64,000 nucleotides of DNA, from NCBI GenBank assembly GCA_024680755.1, contig JAILBT010000006.1, positions 40,726 through 104,725 on the forward strand, given 5' to 3'. Every line of letters starts with the position of its first letter. Within the stretch, counting starts at the first letter, position 1. A model generated the notes under the pieces. The model saw only the letters and a list, made by a program, of their open reading frames with translations, was not told the DNA's origin and did no database searches. Source of the stretch: Prevotella sp. GTDB taxonomy: Bacteria > Bacteroidota > Bacteroidia > Bacteroidales > Bacteroidaceae. The translations under genes were made by a program, and so were the position numbers. Positions 15,445 to 22,664 of this stretch are shown here, in pieces.

Positions 15445-17007
15445 TCACTCCTCGCTCTGCGCCGGCTGTTCAGCCGGGTGTTCCGGGCTGTCTTGCGTCG
15501 GTTCGGGCGTGCTGCTTGCCGCAGCGGGCTGTGCAACCGTTGTGTCGCGCGATGGGGTCACGGAGGCTGCCGCTGCCACGGGCGTGGCTGTGCTGTCATG
15601 GGCCGTGCGGTGGTGAAGCGAGTCGGGTCGGTGCCATGTCTGGCCGTCGGGCTGGGTCAGCAGCCGCAGACAGCGGCGGGCCACATTGCTGCTCGACACG
15701 TTGAAGATATTGAACGCGAAGAGCAGGTCCGTGATGGCGTGCTGACGCACATATTCTGTCAGGTTGCGGTGGCAATAGCGGAAGTCGGCCACATGCACCT
15801 CGCTGAACGAGTGAAACAGGTAGCCCGGCACGGCGTTGCCATAGCTATCCTTGACAATCAGCAGGCGGCGCTGCCCCGGTGTGGAGGTGTGCACCTCGGT
15901 CAGCTTCATGTCGCCGCCCATGAAGGTGCAGTAGGCCATGGAGCTGCCGTCCTTAAATGAGGCGAAGAAGGGTCCGCGCACGGTGCGTCCCACGGCGGTT
16001 ATGTGCATGTCGCGGCTGACGCTGTAGGGGGTGAACCATGTGGTGTAGCTCACACCGGTGGGGGTGTAATAGACGAAGTCCTCAGGAGCGTTCTTCACGG
16101 CAATGTCTTTCGAGTAGCCATACATGGTGCCCACATAGCGGTGTATGGTATGCGTCTCGTAGGTGTCGAGTGTCTGGAACGGCACCTTGGCCACGCGAGC
16201 GAAGGCCTCGGCCGCATAGTAGGCCCCGAGGGGTGCCCAGTGGTGGTCGGTGCGCAGGTAGATGGCTTCTGCCGTGTGCTGCTGTAGGGCGCGGTATGCA
16301 TCGACGGGCAGCACGGTGTCGCCCAGGGCCGCGAAGATACCGTCGATGGCAGGTCGCTGCGGCCGTGTGAAGCGCAGCGCCTTCTGCGGTGTATAGAACT
16401 CGCTGGCCAGCGGCACCGGCATGGCATAGACCTGCACGCCGAGCGGTGCCAGCCGCTGCTGGTAGAGGCGGCAGGCACGGGCGAAGGGCAGTCCGCTGCG
16501 CGCCGACCCGCCGTAGGCCATCAGCGCCCGCACGTCGGGTCCCGACCCCACCACTATGACACCGGCATCGGCCAGGCGCGCGTTCTCGTCTATCGTTGGC
16601 TGGCCGCCATCTGCGGCGCTGTCGGCCAGGTGGTCCAGGTCGGTCAGGTCCGCCAAGCTCTCGTCCGGCGAAGCGTCGTCGGCATCGTCGCCGGCCGCAG
16701 CCACGGGCGCGCTGATACGCACGTCGTCGCCCAGGCTCACGCCCCACCAGCCGCGCACGGTCATGCTGGCCGTCATAAGCTGGTCGCGAAAGGGTTCGGT
16801 GTCGCTGTACCAGTGGCTGATGTCGTCAGCCAGCTGGCCGCTCCAGAGCCGCTGCCATGAGAACGCAGGCACCTGAGCCAGCTCGCGACGCTCCACGGCA
16901 GAATATGCCGGACGCGGCCAGAAATTGAACACCAGCGTGAAGCCCGTCATGCACAGCAACACAGCGACTATATATATGTAAGTATAGACTTTGCTATATG
17001 TCTTCAT
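15445..17007 (-). CDS. DHHW/AlgX-AlgJ-like membrane-anchored acetyltransferase partner, 520 aa
   Basis: One N-terminal membrane segment (YTYIYIVAVLLCMTGFTLVFNF, residues ~8-29) is followed by a periplasmic domain with FSWQRLWSGQLADDISHWYSD and, near the middle, YLRTDHHWAPLGA. The DHHW motif defines a family related to AlgX/AlgJ, which act with an MBOAT protein to O-acetylate exported polysaccharide. The C-terminal ~60 residues are low-complexity Pro/Ala/Thr/Gln. An internal acidic low-complexity insert (DDADDASPDES) lies near residue 110. The MBOAT gene is directly upstream, with a spacer of 102 nt filled by a CAACCAAA-type array; the two should work together on a surface glycan. The specific glycan is not known. 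Confidence 0.85.
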   Translation of the reverse strand: MKTYSKVYTYIYIVAVLLCMTGFTLVFNFWPRPAYSAVERRELAQVPAFSWQRLWSGQLADDISHWYSDTEPFRDQLMTASMTVRGWWGVSLGDDVRISAPVAAAGDDADDASPDESLADLTDLDHLADSAADGGQPTIDENARLADAGVIVVGSGPDVRALMAYGGSARSGLPFARACRLYQQRLAPLGVQVYAMPVPLASEFYTPQKALRFTRPQRPAIDGIFAALGDTVLPVDAYRALQQHTAEAIYLRTDHHWAPLGAYYAAEAFARVAKVPFQTLDTYETHTIHRYVGTMYGYSKDIAVKNAPEDFVYYTPTGVSYTTWFTPYSVSRDMHITAVGRTVRGPFFASFKDGSSMAYCTFMGGDMKLTEVHTSTPGQRRLLIVKDSYGNAVPGYLFHSFSEVHVADFRYCHRNLTEYVRQHAITDLLFAFNIFNVSSSNVARRCLRLLTQPDGQTWHRPDSLHHRTAHDSTATPVAAAASVTPSRDTTVAQPAAASSTPEPTQDSPEHPAEQPAQSEE

Positions 17008-17038
17008 GAGTTGAGAACGGATAACTGAGAGTTGAGGT

Positions 17039-17102
17039 CACCAAACAACCAAACAACCAAACAACTAAACAACTAAAAACAACCAAACAACCAAACAACT
17101 AA
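17039..17102. repeat. Period-8 CAACCAAA/CAACTAAA array
   Basis: About eight units of CAACCAAA or CAACTAAA fill the spacer between the MBOAT and DHHW genes. The same word family forms a much longer array at 20165-20387. Confidence 0.8.
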
Positions 17103-17109
17103 TCAACCA

Positions 17110-18588
17110 TCAGAATCGTGTATAGAGGAACGGGTTGCTTGTAGCTCCTACGAGCAGCACCACGCTGAGACCGAGCAGCAGCAGCGATACCACGGTGCGC
17201 ACGCCGAGGCGGGCCGCACCAAACAGCAGCTCATGGCGGCCCAGACAGCGGCTCATCGCCACCCCACCCCACCGGCGCACCGGCATGCACAGCAGCAAGG
17301 CCGCTGCCCAGAGCCAGGCGCGTCCCGTCAGTGCTGTCTCGGCCAGCAGGTCGGGCTGCAGGCCGGTGTTCATGCCCAGGAAGCCGCGGAAGAAGAGCGT
17401 CATCTGCTGCACATCGTCGAAATAGAAAATACCCCAGCCAGCCACCACCAGCAGCAGACTGTAGGCGTGTAGCAGAGGCGACGGTATGCGCTGTCGCAGA
17501 CGCAGCACGGTGTACTTCTCTACCATGACAATCAGGCCGAAATAGAGGCCCCACAGGATGAAGTTCCACGACGCGCCATGCCACATGCCCGTAAGGAACC
17601 AGACAACCAGTATGTTGACGGCCTGATGGCGACGGTTGCCGCCAAGGGGGATATATACATAGTCGCGGAAGAAGGAGCCGAGCGATATGTGCCACCGTCG
17701 CCAGAAGTCGGTGATGGTGTCGCAGCAGTAGGGGTGGTCGAAGTTCTCGCGGAAGTGGAAACCCAGGCAGCGGCCTATGCCAATGGCCATGTCGCTGTAG
17801 CCTGAGAAGTCGAAATAGATCTGCAGCGTGAAGGCCACGATGCCCACCCATGCCGCCGCCGTGCTGAGCTGTGGCAGCGCGCTTTCGGCCAGCAGCTGCG
17901 TGGCCACCTCGGCCAGCTGGTTGGCCACGACCACCTTCTTGCCCAGACCGATAAGGAAGCGATAGATGCCGTCGGCCAGGTCGTCGGCCGACACATGACG
18001 ACGACATATCTCGTGAGCCACGGTGTCGTAGCGCACTATTGGGCCGGCTATCAGCTGCGGGAACATGGAGATGTAGAGCAGCAGGTCGCGCAGGCGCCGC
18101 TGCACGGGTGCCTCGTCCCTGCTGACATCTACCAGGTAGCTGATGCTCTGGAAGGTGTAGAACGAAATGCCTATCGGCAGCGCTATGTCGGGCTGCGGCA
18201 CCTGCAATCCTAAGCTCAAGAGCTGGGCGGCGAAGAAGCCAAGATACTTGAACACGGCCAGCACCGCCAGGTTGAACGCCACGCCGGCGACCAGCGTCCA
18301 CCGCCGCGCCGCGCTGCCCGCCCGCCGGCGGCTGATGGCCAGTCCCGCAAGGTAGTTGACCGCCACGCTGCCGAGCATTAGGAACACATAGACCGGCTCG
18401 CCCCAGGCATAGAAGAGCAGCGAGAACGCCACCAGCACAGCGTTGCGCACGTCCATACCGACGGCCCGAGCCGAACCGTCAGGGCCTGCCGGCGCGACAC
18501 GCCGGCGGTCGAGCCAAGCTGCCGTCAGATAGCACAGGGCAAAAAGGGGCAGGAATACAAACAGAAAGAAAAGGTCAGAGAAAACCAA
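17110..18588 (-). CDS. MBOAT-family O-acyltransferase (AlgI/DltB-like), 492 aa
   Basis: A polytopic membrane protein beginning MVFSDLFFLFVFLPLFALCYL, the usual AlgI-type start, with LPIGISFYTFQSISYLVDVSR, FSGYSDMAIGIGRCLGF, NFDHPYCCDTITDFWRRWHISLGSFFRDYVYIPLGGN and GMWHGASWNFILWG. The last carries the conserved MBOAT histidine. The predicted role is transfer of acetyl groups across the inner membrane to a periplasmic partner, here the DHHW protein encoded downstream. The start codon is TTG: an in-frame TAG lies 9 nt upstream and no ATG fits the N-terminus. A strong promoter lies at 18673-18703. Confidence 0.9.
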   Translation of the reverse strand: MVFSDLFFLFVFLPLFALCYLTAAWLDRRRVAPAGPDGSARAVGMDVRNAVLVAFSLLFYAWGEPVYVFLMLGSVAVNYLAGLAISRRRAGSAARRWTLVAGVAFNLAVLAVFKYLGFFAAQLLSLGLQVPQPDIALPIGISFYTFQSISYLVDVSRDEAPVQRRLRDLLLYISMFPQLIAGPIVRYDTVAHEICRRHVSADDLADGIYRFLIGLGKKVVVANQLAEVATQLLAESALPQLSTAAAWVGIVAFTLQIYFDFSGYSDMAIGIGRCLGFHFRENFDHPYCCDTITDFWRRWHISLGSFFRDYVYIPLGGNRRHQAVNILVVWFLTGMWHGASWNFILWGLYFGLIVMVEKYTVLRLRQRIPSPLLHAYSLLLVVAGWGIFYFDDVQQMTLFFRGFLGMNTGLQPDLLAETALTGRAWLWAAALLLCMPVRRWGGVAMSRCLGRHELLFGAARLGVRTVVSLLLLGLSVVLLVGATSNPFLYTRF

Positions 18589-18672
18589 GTGAATCTACGT
18601 CTTATATATATATTAATGTGTAAGCTGTCTGATATATTGATGTATAGACAGTCTGATTTCGTTAACGGCCTG

Positions 18673-18703
18673 CAAAGGTACGCCAATTTCACGAAACGAC
18701 AAA
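18673..18703 (-). promoter_or_regulatory. Promoter for MBOAT-DHHW operon
   Basis: Minus strand TTTG (18700-18703), 19-nt spacer, TACCTTTG (18673-18680). It is divergent from the promoter at 18741-18771. Confidence 0.85.
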
Positions 18704-18740
18704 CATCTGACAAAAAAAATGCACTTATCGCACAGAATTA

Positions 18741-18771
18741 ATTGGCATGTCGGAAAATAATGGTAACTTTG
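18741..18771 (+). promoter_or_regulatory. Promoter for DegT aminotransferase gene
   Basis: ATTG (18741-18744), 19-nt spacer, TAACTTTG (18764-18771). It places transcription start near 18778, which excludes any start codon upstream and supports the ATG at 18924. Confidence 0.75.
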
Positions 18772-18844
18772 CACCCACAACAATAAGGCAGGTGTTGGAT
18801 GTTAGGTACCCTCATCTCTCCACTCGACCTTTGGTCGCTCACAA

Positions 18845-18886
18845 GGCGAGATTCGCTATGCGCTTCGCTTGTCGAAGAACTCTTAA
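18845..18886 (-). repeat. 42-bp dispersed repeat, copy 1 (inverted)
   Basis: The reverse complement of this segment matches 20104-20145 at 41 of 42 positions and resembles 44936-44970. It lies in the 5' leader of the aminotransferase gene. Core word: CAAGCGAAGCGCATAGCGAA. Confidence 0.85.
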
Positions 18887-18923
18887 CTCCTCAACTCCTC
18901 AACTCTCATCTCTCAACTCCAAT

Positions 18924-20033
18924 ATGATTCCCTTTCTCTCGCTGAAAGACGTGACGGCCCTGCACGGTGCCGAGATTAACGCGGCGGTGAGCAGCGTGGT
19001 CAACGGCGGCTGGTATCTGCAGGGCGAACAGAACCGGTGCTTCGAGCAGGAATATGCCCGGTATATAGGCACGGGCCATGCCGTGGGCTGCGCCAACGGC
19101 CTCGATGCCCTGACGCTCATCTATCGCGCTTACATCGAGCTGGGCGTGATGTCGCGCGGCGACGAGGTGATTGTTCCGGCCAACACCTACATAGCCACCC
19201 TGCTGGCCATCACGGAGAACGGCCTGCGCCCCGTGCTGGTGGAGCCGCGCCTGCAGACGCTCGAGATAGACGACACACTGATAGAGCCGCTCATCACGCC
19301 ACGCACCAAGGCCGTATGCATAGTGCACCTCTACGGCCGCAATGCCTGCACCGCACGCCTGCTCGACCTGTGCCGCAGCTACGGCCTGCGCCTCATAGAA
19401 GACAATGCTCAGGCACACGGCTGCATGTTCCGGCACGCGCGCACCGGCTCGCTGGGCCATGCCGCCGGCCACTCGTTCTACCCGGGCAAGAACCTCGGAG
19501 CCCTGGGCGACGGCGGGGCCGTGACCACCGACGACGACGAGCTGGCCACCGCCGTGCGTACTTTGGCCAACTACGGCAGCCAGAAGAAGTACGTGTTTCG
19601 CTATGCCGGACGCAACAGCCGCCTGGACGAGATACAGGCCGCTGTGCTCAGGGTCAAGCTGCGACATCTGGACCGCGACAACCAGCACCGCAAGGCCATC
19701 GGCCGACTCTACACACAGCTCATCAGCAACCCGTGCGTCACCCTGCCCGACACGCTGCCAGACGACGAGAACGTGTTCCACATCTTCCCCATACTCTGCA
19801 CCCGCCGCGACGAGCTGCAGGCCCATCTCACCCGACAGGGCATTGGCACCATGATCCACTACCCTATCCCACCCCACCACCAGCAGTGCTATAAGGCTTG
19901 GGCCGACAGACGGCTGCCCCTGACCGAGCAGATAGCACAACAGGAGCTCAGTCTGCCCATAGGCCCCACCATCACGGCCGACGAAGCCGCAACGGTCGCC
20001 ACAGCCATAAACAACTTTATTCCCATGAATTAA
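18924..20033 (+). CDS. DegT/DnrJ/EryC1-type sugar aminotransferase, 369 aa
   Basis: A PLP-dependent enzyme of the family that aminates dTDP-keto-sugars (FdtB/QdtB-like). Visible features are MIPFLSLKDVTALHG at the start, VGCANGLDALTLIYRA, VIVPANTYIATLLAI, LIEDNAQAHGC (PLP-ring aspartate) and SFYPGKNLGALGDGGA, where Lys189 is the expected Schiff-base lysine. Length matches the family (~370). An in-frame extension to 18747 exists but runs through the promoter and a dispersed repeat, so it is not coding. The gene is bracketed by inverted copies of a 42-bp repeat. A GT2 glycosyltransferase follows 364 nt downstream; both fit surface-polysaccharide synthesis. Confidence 0.9.
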   Translation: MIPFLSLKDVTALHGAEINAAVSSVVNGGWYLQGEQNRCFEQEYARYIGTGHAVGCANGLDALTLIYRAYIELGVMSRGDEVIVPANTYIATLLAITENGLRPVLVEPRLQTLEIDDTLIEPLITPRTKAVCIVHLYGRNACTARLLDLCRSYGLRLIEDNAQAHGCMFRHARTGSLGHAAGHSFYPGKNLGALGDGGAVTTDDDELATAVRTLANYGSQKKYVFRYAGRNSRLDEIQAAVLRVKLRHLDRDNQHRKAIGRLYTQLISNPCVTLPDTLPDDENVFHIFPILCTRRDELQAHLTRQGIGTMIHYPIPPHHQQCYKAWADRRLPLTEQIAQQELSLPIGPTITADEAATVATAINNFIPMN

Positions 20034-20103
20034 GAATGTTGCCTATATTATTAACAGGAATTAAGTATATTATTAACAGGAATTAAGAATGTAGAATTTA
20101 GAA

Positions 20104-20145
20104 TTAAGAGTTCTTCTACAAGCGAAGCGCATAGCGAATCTCGCC
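20104..20145 (+). repeat. 42-bp dispersed repeat, copy 2
   Basis: Direct-orientation partner of 18845-18886 (41/42 identity as an inverted pair). The flanking sequence, ACAGGAATTAAGAAT on the left and TGCGATTAAGAATT on the right, is also partly shared with the copy near 44.9 kb. Confidence 0.85.
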
Positions 20146-20164
20146 CTGCGATTAAGAATTATGA

Positions 20165-20387
20165 TTTTAGAATAAACCAAACAACTAAACAACCAAACGC
20201 CCAAACAACCAAACGCCCAAACAATCATACAACCATACAACCAAACACCCAAGCAACCAAACAACCAAACACCCAAACAACTAAACAACTAAACAACCAA
20301 ACAACTAAGCAACCAAACAACCAAAAAACTAAACAACCAAAAAACCAAAAAACCAAACAACTAAACAACCAAACAACAAAAAAAACC
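20165..20387. repeat. Long period-8 AACCAAAC-type array before GT2 gene
   Basis: More than 200 nt built from AACCAAAC, AACTAAAC, GCCCAAAC and similar octamers end 11 nt before the ATG of the glycosyltransferase. The 20034-20397 spacer contains only this array and the dispersed repeat. No promoter match was found in it. Confidence 0.85.
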
Positions 20388-20397
20388 CTCACACTTG

Positions 20398-21420
20398 ATG
20401 GAAAAGACAGCCGTAGTGATACTGAACTGGAACGGGGCCGACATGCTGCGTCGCTTCCTGCCGTCGGTGGTACGCCATTCAGCGGCCGATGCCACCGTCT
20501 ATGTGGCCGACAACGCCTCTACCGACAACTCGTGCCAGCTGCTTGCGACCGAGTTTCCCGCGGTGAAGCTGATACGCCTGACAGAAAACTACGGCTTTGC
20601 CGAGGGCTACAACAAGGCGCTGCAACATATTGAGGCCGAATACATGGTGCTGCTGAACAGCGACGTGGAGGTGACCCGCCACTGGCTCAGGCCGCTAACC
20701 AAGTTTATGGACAGCCACCCCGAGGCGGCCGTCTGCCAGCCCAAGCTACTGTCTGCCGCCGACCACGACAGCTTCGAGTATGCCGGCGCGTCTGGCGGCT
20801 TCATCGACCGCTACGGCTATCCCTACTGCCGCGGCCGGCTGTTTGACACCGTCGAGCGCGACAACGGGCAGTACGACCGTCCCTGCCGCGTGCTGTGGGC
20901 CACGGGCGCCGCGCTGATGGTGCGCTCCGCCGACTACAGGGCAGCCGGCGGACTCGACGGCCGTTTCTTTGCCCACTGCGAGGAGATAGACCTCTGCTGG
21001 CGGCTCGGCATCTTGGGCCGGCAGGTGTGGTGCCTGCCCGAATCGGTGGTATATCATGTCGGGGGCGGAACGCTGCCCAAGGGCAACCCGCGAAAAACCT
21101 TCCTCAATTTCCGCAACAACCTGACCATGCTGTACAAGAACCTGCCAGCCGACGAGTTGCGCCATGTGCTGCGTGTGCGCCGCTGGCTCGACTGGCTGGC
21201 CGCAGCCGAGATGCTGGTGCTGAAGCGCAACATGGCCGAGTGTCGCGCCGTGCTGCAAGGGCGCCGAGCCTTCTACCACTGGCGCCGACAGTTTGACCAC
21301 GACCGTAGCAGCATACAGGCGCAGCGCCGCAGCACAGACGACCTGGGCCGTACACGGCTCTCGCTCCTGTGGCAATACTACGTCAGGGGGCGCAGACGCT
21401 TCTCGCAGCTGAAGGGGTAG
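20398..21420 (+). CDS. Family 2 glycosyltransferase, 340 aa
   Basis: GT-A fold nucleotide-sugar transferase related to rhamnosyl/galactofuranosyl transferases. It starts MEKTAVVILNWNGADMLRRF, followed by VADNASTDNS, NYGFAEGYNKAL and LLNSDVEVT, where Asp89 belongs to the metal-binding DXD-like site. Further on are WATGAALMVR and FFAHCEEIDLCWRL, the ED-type acceptor motif of this subgroup. The C-terminal ~70 residues are Arg-rich and amphipathic, possibly for peripheral membrane contact. Its last 43 nt overlap the 3' end of nth on the other strand. It probably acts in the same polysaccharide pathway as the preceding aminotransferase. Confidence 0.9.
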   Translation: MEKTAVVILNWNGADMLRRFLPSVVRHSAADATVYVADNASTDNSCQLLATEFPAVKLIRLTENYGFAEGYNKALQHIEAEYMVLLNSDVEVTRHWLRPLTKFMDSHPEAAVCQPKLLSAADHDSFEYAGASGGFIDRYGYPYCRGRLFDTVERDNGQYDRPCRVLWATGAALMVRSADYRAAGGLDGRFFAHCEEIDLCWRLGILGRQVWCLPESVVYHVGGGTLPKGNPRKTFLNFRNNLTMLYKNLPADELRHVLRVRRWLDWLAAAEMLVLKRNMAECRAVLQGRRAFYHWRRQFDHDRSSIQAQRRSTDDLGRTRLSLLWQYYVRGRRRFSQLKG

Positions 21421-22043
21421 CTCTGGCACCAGGCCGCCAGCGCACACCTGTCGCACGCGGGCCGTTGCGAGGTACAGACATAGCGCCCGTGGAGCAGCAG
21501 CCAGTGGTGGGCACGCGGGATTTCTGCCTTAGGGATGAGCTTCATCAGTGCCTGCTCCACCTTGTAGGGCGTAGTGGCGCTCTCTGCCACCAGGCCCAGA
21601 CGATGGCTGACGCGAAACACATGCGTGTCCACCGCCATAGCGCTGCGCCCGAAGGCCACGGCCTGCATCACGTTGGCCGTCTTGCGGCCCACACCCGGCA
21701 GACACAGCAGGGCGTCCATGTCCGATGGCACCTCGCCGCCATACTCTTCCACCAACATCTGCGACAGAGCGGCTATATGACGCGCCTTGCTGTTGGGATA
21801 GCTCACACTCTTGATATACTCCAGTATCTCAGCCTCACCGGCGGCAGCCATCGCCGCCGCGTCGGGATAAGCGCGGAACAGCGCTGGCGTGACCTGATTG
21901 ACACGCCGGTCGGTGCACTGGGCCGACAACACCACGGCTATCAGCAGCTGGAACACCGAACCAAACTCCAGCTCGGTATCGGCATCGGACATATTCTCGC
22001 GGAAATACTGAAGAATATGGCCTACGCGTTCTTTCTTTGTCAT
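21378..22043 (-). CDS. nth: Endonuclease III, DNA glycosylase/AP lyase
   Basis: The 221-aa enzyme removes oxidised pyrimidines and cleaves the abasic site. Motifs: LIAVVLSAQCTDRRVN, the helix-hairpin-helix LPGVGRKTANVM with its catalytic lysine, AVDTHVFRVSHRLGL with the catalytic aspartate, and the C-terminal 4Fe-4S ligands C-x6-C-x2-C-x5-C. Length is typical (~210-220). It converges on the GT2 gene, with a 43-nt overlap of the coding ends and no terminator between. A TACCTTTA -7-like box lies at 22133-22140 on the minus strand, but no properly spaced -33 element was seen. Confidence 0.96.
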   Translation of the reverse strand: MTKKERVGHILQYFRENMSDADTELEFGSVFQLLIAVVLSAQCTDRRVNQVTPALFRAYPDAAAMAAAGEAEILEYIKSVSYPNSKARHIAALSQMLVEEYGGEVPSDMDALLCLPGVGRKTANVMQAVAFGRSAMAVDTHVFRVSHRLGLVAESATTPYKVEQALMKLIPKAEIPRAHHWLLLHGRYVCTSQRPACDRCALAAWCQSYPFSCEKRLRPLT

Positions 22044-22277
22044 TGCTTCTGCATACGTTTTTCGCGCTGCGGGCTACAGCAGCGTAAGGTCGTCATCGCC
22101 CACATGGGCTACCACATGGGCTAAATCGGCCGTAAAGGTACACATTTCTTTTCAAACAACGACACAACAGCGCCCTGCCCTACATAGAGTTAAGGATTTT
22201 TAACTGCCATCGATATAAGGGGTAACTCCTCAGGTGTCGTCAAAGCTTACCACCGTAAATAACAGCCAAGGGTTTTC

Positions 22278-22353
22278 GGCTACTGGCGAAAGGTCTTTCA
22301 GCTACAGGCGAAAGGTCTTTCGGCTACAGGCGAAAGGTCTTTCGCCTGTAGCC
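22278..22353. repeat. 22-bp tandem repeat x3 ending in a perfect hairpin
   Basis: Three 22-nt units of the form GGCTACAGGCGAAAGGTCTT start at 22278, 22300 and 22322. The last half-unit is followed by its own reverse complement: 22322-22336 pairs perfectly with 22339-22353 (15 bp, 2-nt loop). The rest of the 22044-22277 stretch holds no gene I can support. Confidence 0.85.
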
Positions 22354-22359
22354 AAAAAC

Positions 22360-22425
22360 CGCGACGGGGGCTGTTTTGTACCGCGACGGGGGCTGTTTTG
22401 TACCTGAACGGGGACTGTTTTGTAC
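22360..22425. repeat. Second 22-bp tandem repeat x3
   Basis: Three units of CGCGACGGGGGCTGTTTTGT-AC (the third with TGAA in place of GCGA) lie immediately after the first array. They have the same 22-nt period but an unrelated sequence. Confidence 0.85.
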
Positions 22426-22525
22426 CTGAACAACTCAAGACAACAAATAAAATACGACAGAGAATATTTTCGGGCAACTATACTGACAGGGAATTTTTCT
22501 GCCCGGCAGAAGATTTCCCTCTTAT

Positions 22526-22556
22526 TTTGCATTTTCGGAAAATGTTCGTATCTTTG
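22526..22556 (+). promoter_or_regulatory. Promoter for Rpn-like gene
   Basis: TTTG (22526-22529), 19-nt spacer, TATCTTTG (22549-22556). It lies downstream of the farthest in-frame start at 22398 and so fixes the true start at 22665. Confidence 0.85.
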
Positions 22557-22608
22557 CGGCGTCTCCGTAGCGTTAACATTCTAAGACACCTAAACCCCTC
22601 ACCACCCC

Positions 22609-22664
22609 CAAGCGCCAAACCACCAAACACCCAAACGCCCAAACGCCCAAACGACCAAACGACC
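22609..22664. repeat. Period-8 CCCAAACG-type array abutting a start codon
   Basis: Units such as CACCAAAC, CCCAAACG and ACCAAACG run up to the ATG at 22665. This is the same word family as 17039-17102 and 20165-20387. The ribosome-binding region of the gene is therefore made of the array. Confidence 0.8.

Noticed and set aside
15230..15448. 72-aa minus-strand frame upstream of infC
   Set aside because: It runs through an exact-consensus promoter (15293-15323) and has no recognisable domain.
18747..18923. N-terminal extension of the DegT aminotransferase
   Set aside because: It overlaps the promoter and a dispersed repeat; the family start MIPFLSLKDV is at 18924.
20073..20288. 71-aa minus-strand frame rich in GVWLFGCL
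   Set aside because: It is a translation of the AACCAAAC array and the dispersed repeat, not a membrane peptide.
22278..22425. Possible CRISPR array
   Set aside because: The 22-nt units are directly adjacent with no unique spacers, and no cas genes are present. The same applies to the 50-bp triplicate at 62773-62922.
22398..22664. N-terminal extension of the Rpn-like protein
   Set aside because: It contains the promoter at 22526-22556 and the octamer array; the family start is MNVKGKYLNPK at 22665.
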